Shown here: positions 20,701-28,400 of the stretch, in pieces
How positions within the stretch are numbered: position 1 is the stretch's first letter
How the letters are laid out: the number at the start of each line of letters is the position of its first letter
Source of the DNA: Proteles cristata cristata
Lineage: Eukaryota > Chordata > Mammalia > Carnivora > Hyaenidae
DNA length: 64,000 bases
Direction of reading: 5' to 3'
NCBI GenBank assembly: GCA_017311185.1
Contig: JAESUZ010002719.1
Coordinates: 50,933 to 114,932 of the forward strand
Notes under the pieces: model-generated
Told to the model about the DNA's origin: nothing
Database searches by the model: none
The model's input: the letters and a program-made list of their open reading frames with translations, nothing else
Position numbers and translations under genes: made by a program

Positions 20701-22911
20701 GCCCTGCACCCCGCTGCTTCTGGGCGGCCACCCCCATCTGCCGGGACCCGGCCCAGCCCTGGCGGCCCCGCTCACCTGTGGCACAGTTCTTGCCTGTGAA
20801 TGCCATGGGGCACGTGCAGTGGTAGGAGCCAGGGTCCTGACTGCTGGAGCATGAGCCCCCGTTGAGGCACGGGCCAGAGGCACAGGGATCCAGGGCAGCT
20901 GGGGGCACGCGGGAAGAGTAGGGGGGAAGGTGTACCCCCAAGTCCTGTGACTCTCTTTGCTTGCCCAGGACAGCAGGGCCTCCATGGACTCACCACCTTA
21001 AAGCTGCCCCTTCCGGGTTCCTGGGGTGCACGCGTCCTGGGAAGGGGCATAGGCTTTCCCTCTCCTCCCAGCACCCCTGCCCAGCACTCAGACCCTGGGC
21101 AAGTGGGCCTCTGGTGCCATAGCGGGCACCCTGGAAGCCCAGTGTCCCATCAGACAGCACAGTCCCCTCTTAGGTGCCCTGGGACCCCTGTGCCCTGCAG
21201 ACGCTAGGGGCCCTCCTCTCTGTCCAGGACTCGGCCTGTGCAGCCACAGGGCCCAGCCAGACCACCAGGGGGCGCCCCAATCCCACCAATGACCCAGGCA
21301 GCACCGTGGCTCAGAGAAGGCAGGGCCCTGGGCTGATGCGTCCTCGGTCCCCTCCCAGCCCCCCAGGGCTGCAGTGGGGTCAACCCCAAAGTCCCCTCAT
21401 GTACTCCAAGCAGGCCCCCGGTCCCAGGTCAGCCTTGTCCCCTTGTCGGCCGTTGACCTAATGCTCCCCTACGCTCACTGCCCCCAGCCCCCTCTGAGCC
21501 TGGGCTCAGGGCCCCCCAGCCCCCGTTCCCTGGGCACCCACCTGGGCCCTCCCTGGGCGCTGAGGCCTGTGCGCAGTAGCCCCAGGCCCTGTCACGGTCA
21601 TAGTTGTGAGTGGTGGCACACCTGGGGGAGAGGAGGCACTTGGGTCCCCCGGGCCAGGGGTCAGCCCGCCCCAGGGCGGCGCTGCAGGGAGGCCCCTCTG
21701 ACCGCCCTGGGGCTGGTCCCCTACACCTGCTGTGCGCCAGGCTGTCTGGAGGAGGGGGGTGGAGGGCAGGAGGGTCTCCTGAGCGGACCAGGGGCCGCGG
21801 GGACGGGCTGTGCGTGTGGGCCTTGCCCCAGCCGGGACCCACCACTTCCTGTGGGCACTTCCGTCCGCGGTGCAGGCGTGCAGCATGCGGCCGCCGTAGC
21901 GGAAAGGGAATCTGCAGGGCTTCCCGTCCTCTGTGAGCACTGCAGGCGGAGGCGCGAGCGGTCGAGGGGCTCCCGTGCCATGCGCCTCCTGACCCCACGC
22001 TGCACGCCCCACTCCCCGGCAGTCCCCCGCGCCCCTCCCGCCCCCCCCACCCCCGCACCTCCGGGAAGCTCTCCCAACCCACCTTCGCTCCCAGGGCTGC
22101 TGCTGGGGGGTGCTGCCCTGGGCGGGGGGCTCAGTCCCCTACTGCGGGATCCCTGTGCCTCTGGAGCACTCGTGGCTGGGGTCACGGGGGTCACCGAGGT
22201 TACGGGGATTGTGAGGGTCCCTGGGGTCACTGTGGCGTTAGGTTCTGGGGGTTCTGTAAGGTTCTAGGAGGAGCCAGGAGGGCTGAGACAGTGTCGGTGT
22301 GGGATGGGCGCCCCCGACACTCAGGCCCGATGGCTGGGCTGGTCGCAGTCCCTGGCCTCAGTTTCCATATTGGGGCCCTCAGGTCTTGGAGGAGAAACCA
22401 AGGGGACACTGGCTGTCTTGAGGCCTCAGCCCAGCCCCACCCCCTCCCCTCCTGCCGAGGCCACAGGGTTAGCCGGGGAGGGGGCTCGGCGTCTGGCCAG
22501 GCTGGGGCACCCCCACCTTCTGTTCTGGGGAGTGGATGAGAGTGGCCATGGGGCCCTCAGAGGTTCCCCCACCCCCTCCTCAAACAGTGGGACCCAAGGA
22601 CAAGGCAGTGGCCTTCATGCCCCCAGGAGTGCCCAGCAGGTTGGACCCCCAGCCCCCCGGTCCCGGGGCCAGCCCAGCAAGCCCACCCCACCTGCCGAAG
22701 GCCAGCTTTCACCAGGTTAGACCCCTCAGCCGCTCCACAGCCCACCCCGGCGCCAGGACCCCGAGTGGGCACAGGGAGGCCGGGGCGCCATGGGCTCAGC
22801 GCTCACCCTGCCAGCCTGGGGCTGGGCCCCGCAGGGCAGCAGCAGCAGCAGCAGCAGCAGGGCCATTCCAGGCAGGGGGCAGCGGCTGGGGACCCAGGCC
22901 CAGCGCCCCAC
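14581..22911 (-). CDS. HGFAC: HGFAC, hepatocyte growth factor activator (complete, 14 exons)
   Basis: Secreted plasma serine protease, mainly from liver in known mammals. Thrombin cleaves it, and it then cuts pro-HGF to active HGF. The joined exons total 1,959 nt (652 residues plus stop) counted from the position of the usual start, against 655 in human. Order: leucine-rich signal segment, Ser/Thr/Pro-rich linker, fibronectin II (about 96-155), EGF (155-195), fibronectin I (196-239), EGF (240-276), kringle (277-363), linker and trypsin domain. Activation site RPR/IIGG is at 404/405; the triad is His444, Asp494 and Ser595 in GDSGGP. All 13 introns are GT-AG and every phase closes, so the gene looks functional. 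Oddity: the usual start codon is GTG here; the first in-frame ATG is 15 codons later (22,866). Confidence 0.95.
15130..15250. repeat. L2-like remnant in HGFAC intron 13
   Basis: AAATGCCCTCCTAGCCGCCTGG, then CCCCCTCCTCCAGAAAGCCATCCTTGACTG, follows the L2 3' end ('ctcctccaggaagccttccctga'). Confidence 0.6.
15260..15445 (+). repeat. MIR in HGFAC intron 13
   Basis: CAAGCTGTGTGACCTGGGAAG, then CTCCAAGCCTTAGTTTCTC and TATAAAGTGGGA, is a clear MIR core in forward order. Confidence 0.75.
15745..15893 (-). CDS. HGFAC: HGFAC exon 13
   Basis: Encodes [20 protein letters not shown] and onward to [12 protein letters not shown], with the S1-pocket aspartate (SDACQ). Acceptor CCGCAG, donor GTGAGC; phase 0 at its end. 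The first joined residues read NERG, so the human NVS sequon is absent. Confidence 0.95.
15950..17296. repeat. Minisatellite of about 30-bp units in HGFAC intron 12
   Basis: About 1.3 kb of tandem C-rich units with the theme CACTCTCATCCTGGCGCCCC; the CATCCTGG core occurs more than 30 times. On the transcribed strand each unit reads CCAGGATGAGAGTGCGTGGG or, in at least three copies, CCAGGATGAGAGTGAGTG, identical over 18 nt to the exon 12 donor. It yields a spurious 734-codon open frame on the plus strand. Confidence 0.95.
17297..17437 (-). CDS. HGFAC: HGFAC exon 12
   Basis: Encodes [20 protein letters not shown] and onward to [11 protein letters not shown]. Its last bases and donor (CCAGGATGAGA then GTGAGTG) are the seed of the minisatellite filling the next intron. 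Confidence 0.95.
17662..17801 (-). CDS. HGFAC: HGFAC exon 11 (catalytic Asp)
   Basis: Encodes [19 protein letters not shown] and onward to VFNPTDHDL, ending at the catalytic aspartate region. It keeps the NQT sequon. Acceptor TGCGCAG, donor GTGAGC; phase 1. Confidence 0.95.
18049..18259 (-). mobile_element. Felid tRNA-derived SINE in HGFAC intron 11/10 region
   Basis: Minus-strand copy lying between exons 10 and 11. It ends (plus strand) in CTTAACCGACTGAGCCCCCC and begins in a T-rich tail. A-box and B-box text is present (GGTTCGAGCC complement). Diverged from the younger copies. Confidence 0.9.
18838..18892 (+). repeat. G-rich GGGTGGGTGGGG tract
   Basis: Repeated GGGTGGG blocks on the plus strand, which is the template strand for HGFAC. 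It meets the simple G-quadruplex pattern several times over. Confidence 0.7.
19022..19277 (-). CDS. HGFAC: HGFAC exon 10 (activation site and catalytic His)
   Basis: Encodes the linker ending [11 protein letters not shown], the new N-terminus [16 protein letters not shown], and SAAHCFS with the catalytic histidine. The arginine just before IIGG is the thrombin-type activation cleavage point of the family. Acceptor CTCCCAG, donor GTGGGC; phase 2. Confidence 0.95.
19847..19932 (-). CDS. HGFAC: HGFAC exon 9 (kringle, second part)
   Basis: Encodes [20 protein letters not shown] then EYCRLAPC, with the kringle signature RPWCY. Acceptor CTCTCCAG, donor GTGCGC. Confidence 0.94.
20099..20273 (-). 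CDS. HGFAC: HGFAC exon 8 (kringle, first part)
   Basis: Encodes [20 protein letters not shown] and onward to [10 protein letters not shown]. It lacks the human NGT sequon near its start (reads DGA). Acceptor CCCACAG, donor GTCAGC; phase 2 at its end. Confidence 0.94.
20355..20465 (-). CDS. HGFAC: HGFAC exon 7 (EGF-like 2)
   Basis: Encodes [20 protein letters not shown] and onward to GHAGRLCNI, the second EGF module. Acceptor CCCCCCAG, donor GTGAGT; phase 1. Confidence 0.95.
20553..20684 (-). CDS. HGFAC: HGFAC exon 6 (fibronectin I)
   Basis: Encodes [20 protein letters not shown] and onward to CEGARHT, a fibronectin type I module with its four cysteines. No single open frame covers it cleanly; it was found by translating between the splice sites. 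Acceptor ACCCCCAG, donor GTACGC. Confidence 0.94.
20776..20898 (-). CDS. HGFAC: HGFAC exon 5 (EGF-like 1)
   Basis: Encodes [16 protein letters not shown] and onward to FTGKNCAT, a complete six-cysteine EGF module in one phase-1 exon. Acceptor GCCCCCAG, donor GTGAGC. Confidence 0.95.
21542..21621 (-). CDS. HGFAC: HGFAC exon 4 (fibronectin II, second half)
   Basis: Encodes [16 protein letters not shown] then [10 protein letters not shown], completing the fibronectin type II module with its last two cysteines and the aromatic WGYC end. Acceptor CCCCCAG, donor GTGGGT. Confidence 0.94.
21843..21939 (-). CDS. HGFAC: HGFAC exon 3 (fibronectin II, first half)
   Basis: Encodes [20 protein letters not shown] and onward to AHRKW. 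The C-x-F-P-F signature is that of fibronectin type II. Acceptor CTGCAG, donor GTGGGT; phase 2 at its end. Confidence 0.94.
22083..22263 (-). CDS. HGFAC: HGFAC exon 2 (Ser/Thr/Pro linker)
   Basis: Acceptor CTCCTAG, then [20 protein letters not shown] and onward through TSAPEAQG. It has two N-glycosylation sequons (NLT, NAT), many Thr/Ser/Pro residues suited to O-glycans, and several GTNACC-type near-repeats. Donor GTGGGT. Phase 1 at its end. Confidence 0.92.
22807..22866 (-). CDS. HGFAC: HGFAC exon 1 (signal peptide), from the first ATG
   Basis: ATG at 22,866-22,864 opens [20 protein letters not shown]. The eight leucines come from an uninterrupted (CTG)8 at 22,860-22,837. Homology extends 15 codons upstream ([15 protein letters not shown]), but that reading begins with GTG at 22,911-22,909 where human has ATG. 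The ATG context has G at -3 and +4. Donor GTGAGC follows at 22,806. Confidence 0.8.
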
Positions 22912-22990
22912 GGGTCCTCCTGAGCGGACGCGAGGGGCAGCAGGAAGCGGGGACGGAGCGGCCAGGGCAGGTGGGGGGTCAAGGCCGCCT

Positions 22991-23003
22991 GGAAATGATT
23001 AAC
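22991..23003 (-). promoter_or_regulatory. HGFAC: HNF1-like site upstream of HGFAC
   Basis: The minus strand reads GTTAATCATTTCC, matching 11 of 13 positions of the HNF1 consensus GTTAATNATTAAC. It lies 80-92 nt upstream of the usual start-codon position of a liver-expressed gene. Function is inferred only from match and position. Confidence 0.45.
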
Positions 23004-25024
23004 CCTGGCTGCCTCCAGTGCTGGGCCCACATGGTCCTCGTATCTGCTTCCCCGCTCACCCCACCTGGTCCAGCTGTCCCCTCTGGGATCAGTCCTGGAC
23101 TTGACAACGTCCTCAGTTCTCAGCTTAGAAGCCACTTCCAGGAAGTCTTCCAGGACTCACAGCCAGTGGGGACCTGGACTCTAGGCCCCAGCTTCCAGTC
23201 CCCACGTCTCCGCAGGGACGGTCACGGTCTGTTTGTGAGCTATTGATAACCGGAGTGGCCATGGCTGCTGAGCCTCCCGGGCTTGGGGGCTGGGTGCTAG
23301 CCCAGAGGAGGGTGTGTGCACTGGGCTGTGTTGCCGGCAGTGAGCCCAGGACAGGGATCCCTGCTGTCCCCAGCCCTCCAGCCTGGCCCCTCCCAGGAGA
23401 AGCATGGGGTGGGGGACCTCATGGGAGTAGAGCTGGGGAGGCGGGCAGCACCGGAGTCCCCCTGCCCTAATGCTGCGGGATGCCCAGGAATGTCCCCTCC
23501 CCCACCTGGCCTGGACCCCCTTGGGCACCTCCTCCAGGAAGCTTTTGCACCCCTGGACTCCCTCGGCCCTGGGCTTCCCCCCTTTCACAGCTTAGCTGAC
23601 TTGATGCTGTCCCCTTTAGGGTCTGGGTGTGCCCCCACCCCATCCCGAGCCCCGGCTGGGCCAGCTCTCTGGGTAGTTTAGGTCCCCAGAAGAGCCCCAG
23701 CCAGGCACCCAGGGCCCCCCAAGGGCCACAGAGACCTGGCCTGGGGTCCTGCCCGGGTCTGCATGCACCTTATGCTCTCCATCTGTGACCTGGGGTAGGG
23801 GCCTGGCCCACTAGACACAATGGCAGCAGGCCCGCCCCCACCCCTGCGGGTCCCAGAGCATGTGACTGGGGGCTGCTGGGCAGAGCTGCCCCGGGCTCCC
23901 TGGGGATCAGATCAGTTGCCCACAACGGAGGAGGCGAGGGCTGGCCCTCTTCGGCCCAGGGGTGAGCCGGGCACTGTGGCCACCTTGCTGTGCATCCCCA
24001 AACCACTCTCTCTCTCAGGGCCCCCATTTAGCCATCTGCACAAAAGGAGGGAGAGTGGAAACTGAGTAGGCGCCCGGCTTGGAGCGGGGGGGTGTGGGGG
24101 TGTGGGATTCAGGGGAGGTGGCGGGGGGAGCTCAGTGGGTGTTGAGGGAGGGGAGCCTGGTGCGTGTGGGGTTCAGGGGATGAGGCAGGGGGTGTGGGGC
24201 TCAGGGGAAAGGGGAGTGCAGTGGGGAGGGAAGCGTGGTGGGTGTGGGGTTGGGGGGCATGGTGGGTGCTGGGGGGCATGTGGTGGGTGTGGGAGTCGGG
24301 GAGTGGGGTGGAGGGTGCAGTGGATGCTGGGCCCTGCTCTCCCTGTTCACACCTCCCAAGGCCCGGCCCAGAGTACTGCTCGCTGTGGGCTGACCCCTGG
24401 AAGCATCCGGAACCAGCCCAGTGGCCTTGCTGCGTACCTGCAGGTTGGGCCCCTCCAGCAACTCTGGAGGGAGGGGTGCGGGGCCCCTCAGCTGCTCCAT
24501 GCTGGGGTTCCACGGAGGCAGGCTTGGCCGATGGCGGTCTCTCCACCGGCTTTGGCCAACACCATCTGGTGGCCTTCCCTGGCAGCCTGGCCCACCCCCC
24601 CCAGCCCGATGCCCGTCTCCAACCAAACTCAGCACAGCCTGGCTGGCAGCGCCCAGGCCTTCTGGGCGGTCAGGTTTCCTCTCTGCCTCCTAATGGGGCA
24701 GGTGTGGGGGCTGGGGCGAGGCCGCCTGCAGACCCCCCTGTGCCTGCAGCTGGTGGGTCTCCCAGGCTGAGCCCTGCCCCCTCGGCGGCACCCCCAGGAG
24801 CCCCGCGCTGACCTGCAGGGCATGGCACGAAGCAGACACGCCTTCCTCTCACCCTCCGGGGCACCGTGGCCTTGGGCCCCGATAGGTTGGCTTCTCTTTG
24901 CCCACCTTGACCTCGGCACCAAGAGCCGCTTTCCTCTCGCTCCCTCCCCTGACCTGTCCCCAGGACAAGGGCTTTCTGAGGGCAGGGTCTATGGTCCCAG
25001 CACCCAGCACGAGGCTGACACTCA
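23004..25024. other. HGFAC-RGS12 intergenic region
   Basis: About 2 kb, G+C-rich. It holds L2-like pieces near 23,100-23,170 and 23,520-23,560 and a GGGTGTGGGG-rich imperfect repeat at about 24,080-24,320. No exon or RNA gene seen. Confidence 0.55.
24080..24320 (+). repeat. G/T-rich imperfect tandem repeat
   Basis: Repeats of the GGTGGGTGTGGGGTTCAGGGG kind with variable spacing. G-quadruplex-prone. It yields long but meaningless frames. Confidence 0.6.
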
Positions 25025-25042
25025 GGGGGTCCCCAAAGTTGA

Positions 25043-25048
25043 TTTATT
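25043..25048 (-). terminator. RGS12: RGS12 distal polyadenylation signal AATAAA
   Basis: The minus strand reads TTAATAAATCAAC about 230 nt after the stop codon of the last exon. The expected cleavage point is near 25,020-25,030. Confidence 0.8.
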
Positions 25049-25274
25049 AAGGGAAGGCTGGAGGCCGAGGCGCAGCAGGAGACGGAGACCGAGGACGCCG
25101 CGGAGGGGGCTGTGGCGAGCATCCAAGGCCCGGCCCCTCTGCCGTCCCCCAGTTTGGCTCCCGAGGCTGTGGTGGCCAAGGTGGCCCCTCTGAGGCCCTC
25201 CAGATGACCTGTCCCCACCAGACCACGGGCCTCCACGGGGCAGCTCCGACGTGGGGTCAGGGCTTGGGGCAGCC

Positions 25275-25474
25275 TCAGACGAAGGTTGCGTGGTGTGGGG
25301 TGGCCTTGGCCTTGGCGGGCCCGCCTGGGACAGGGCTCCCACTGGCCCGTGACCTCTGGGGGGCTGTCCACGCCCTGGGGACGCTGCTGCCCCGTCCAGG
25401 CACCAGGCCGGCAACGCGGTCCACGTCGATGATGGCGGTGGTGGGGAGGCCCTGGCTGCCTCTGGCTCCGCCCC
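25275..25474 (-). CDS. RGS12: RGS12 exon N (terminal, PDZ-ligand end)
   Basis: Acceptor TGTGACAG, then [20 protein letters not shown] and onward to [11 protein letters not shown] and TGA at 25,277-25,275. The IIDVD block and the ATFV end match the long human form. The intron before it is about 7.3 kb. Confidence 0.93.
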
Positions 25475-28400
25475 CTGTCACAGGGAGAAGAGAGAGACGT
25501 CACCGAGCTGCAGACCGCACCCCACCCTCAAGCAGGCACAGATGACTTGTGACCTTGGGCACCCCGGGCGGGAGGCAGAGGTGCCGGGAAGGTCCGTCTG
25601 CAGCACAGCTGTCTGCAGGGCACCGACCTCGACCTCTTGCTAAGTAAGTGGGACCCCAGAGCCTGCGGACCCCTGCCGCCCGCAACGGTGGGGACTCAGC
25701 AGACGTGCCACACGGCCAAGGGGGCTGCGGGCGTGAGTCATCAGAGGCCAGTGCACGGGGACGGCAAAGGCGGGGGCCCTGGGTCCATTCACCTGTTCCC
25801 CTCAGACACTCCCGTGGCCCACCGTGGCCCAGCTGTGGCTCGGAAACAGAAGTCAGCCACCTGCTGAGGTCCCCAAGCCACGGAGCCCGAGCCAGTGTGG
25901 TCCCCTGGTTTTCCTGCTGGGAGTGTCTGCAGGGTCACACTCAGGCCGGCGGGGGGCAGTGCTTGGGGACATGGGGGGTGGGATGCGGCCCTTGGCCCTG
26001 CCAGGGGATTCGGGGGGGGGGGCTCTCCCGAGGCTGGTGGGGAGGACCCTGCACTGGGTGGGGGCTGTTCCAGGTCGGGCCGGGTCCTCAGGTAAGGCCC
26101 CTCGCCAGGCGCTCCCAGCCTCCACCTGCAGATCTCACAGTGGGGCTTCTCCGCAGGCCGGGGCTCAGGCCAGAGTCGGGCAGGGGCCCAAGCCTGGCTC
26201 CTTGCCCCCAGCGCCCCCCCAGCCCTCCCATCCTGGTCACCTGGTTGTCCTCCAAACTGTGGCCTTGGGGACACGTCTTCACCCTCACAAACTCTGAGTC
26301 CTTCCCAGCCTCTCCTCCAGGTCCTTGGCACCCCTGTCACCTTCCCTTCACCCCAGCCCTGCTCCTGAGCTGCCTGAAACCACCTTGGAAGCTTCTAGAA
26401 CCCTGGGGGGGCGTGTCTCCCAGCAGAGCCACTGTCCCCTGGTTGGAGCTCCCGGGGACCAACTTGGGGTGGCCGTGGGCGTGCTCAGCCTCAGCCCCTT
26501 CACGGCGCTCCCTGGCTCACCCTCGGGGGGGGGGGGGACCTGGTGGTGCCGCCAGGGCTACTTCTGCAGGCGGGACTCCAGGGCCCTGGTCTGGTTGGGG
26601 TGGGCAGGAGTCCTGTCCTATCTGCAGGGTGACCTTGGACCCTCAGGTACCTATGGGGGGCAGGGGGAGCCCCAAGGCCCAAGCCCCGGCCCACGGTAGA
26701 CAGGCTAGAGTACAGCCCCCAGGGACATGGCGTCCTGCTTTGCTGACTGCCCATCCCCGGGCCTCAGTTTCCCCAGCCTTGAGGGTGGAGGAGAAGATTG
26801 TTCCCTCCCTGGTTCTGAGGCCCACAAGCAAGAGTGGGGATGCCTGTGGAGGTCAGGAGTCCGGGCTTCCCAGCTGCCCTGTGGCCCCCAGGGTCACCCG
26901 ACCCCGCCACACCCCACACCTCTGGAGGTGCCTCCCACGGCCTACCGGGGCCAGTCCGGGCCTGCAGGCAGAGGCGCGTCCCCTGTGAGGGCGTCCAGCC
27001 CGACCTCTCAGTGACCAGTCAAGGAAGCCGAAGGAGGGCCTTTCATCCGAGTGTCCACGCGTATCAGCATCAGGCCCCGGGTCGGCACGGGTCACCCCCA
27101 CCCCCACAGAGGGCGGCCCATCCCATCCAGGCAGGCCCAGCAGTAGCCGAACAATGTGGGGGGGCCCCTCCTGAGGTCCAAGGTCCACATGGCACAGCCC
27201 TTTAGGTGTTCAGCAGACACCCCGCTGGGGCTTGCCGCGATCTCCGCCTTCCCCTGCTCATCACTGGGTCCCCGTGGCCCCAGCACCAGGCTGCAGGGCC
27301 CAGGGGCAATGAAGCAGGGCTGGTCTTCTCCTGGGACTTGGGGTGCATAGAGAGGCAGGGATATGCCCCCCTTGACTGTTTGCCCCCGTTCTGGGCATTT
27401 GTCTGGAGCAAAGGGCTCAGGGGCCCAGGCTTCTCCTGCCCAGCCCCACATCGACCCCTGGGAAGACAGAGCTGTGGGGGCCGGTCAGGTCTTGGCCTTG
27501 GGGCCCCGAACCCTGGGCCACTCAGTGGGCTCAGGAGGGAGGGAGGAAGGGTGACTGGTTCTGGAGACAGGGCAGTGGGTCGGTCCACGGGCCAAGGACG
27601 CGAGTGTCACAGGGAGGGTGGCCGCGGTCCAGGCCCTTCCACCCTGCTCGGCCTGCTGTCCGGAGGGAGCGGCAGCCCCTGCCTGTGACCTGGCCCCACG
27701 CAGCTGGCTTCCCGGCAGGGCCAGTGGCGTGGGGACCCACAGGGCTTTGCGGCTGCCATTTCCAAAGGGAGCCTGGTTCTGCTCCGTGTGTGAGGTCCGC
27801 TCCTGGCGAGGCTCATTAGGTCCTCTGTCCCGTGTCCCTCCGACACCCAGAAGCTTGTCTCCTGCTCACTCGGGCTGCTCTGCTGAGGTCTCCTTTTCCC
27901 AGGGCACCGGGGACCCTGCCCCCGGCTGTCCCCCCCACCCCACCGAGCCTGCCCCTGCTGTAGCCCCCGCTCGCCCCTCGCGGGCTGTCTGTGGTGCATC
28001 TGTCCCTGGGCCGCCCTTCATTGTCCACTAGTGTTCTCTGTGCCAGCAGAGCCAGGTCTGCTCTGGTCCTCGAGGCTCCGAGTCAGGACACTGTGACGGC
28101 AGAGCTGGGCTGGGTCCCTCATCTAGGGTACAGCGTGGCACAGGCTGCACGGAGGGGCCGGGTCCCGGGGCCTGGCCTGACCCCTCGGCCACCTCCACGC
28201 GCTCCTTCAGGATCCAAGCCCAGTGGCCTGTCCCGTGGCCCTTCCTGACCCAGAGGGACCCTCTCTGTTCTCCAGAGACCTCGCTGGGACCCGTGGCCCC
28301 TGTGCTCCGGATCGTCTGCGCGGCTGCCCCCCGGAAGCCCGCACAGCACAAGGAAGCGTGGGCACCGCTGAATTGGAAAATTCGGGGGAGGGAAGGGGAC

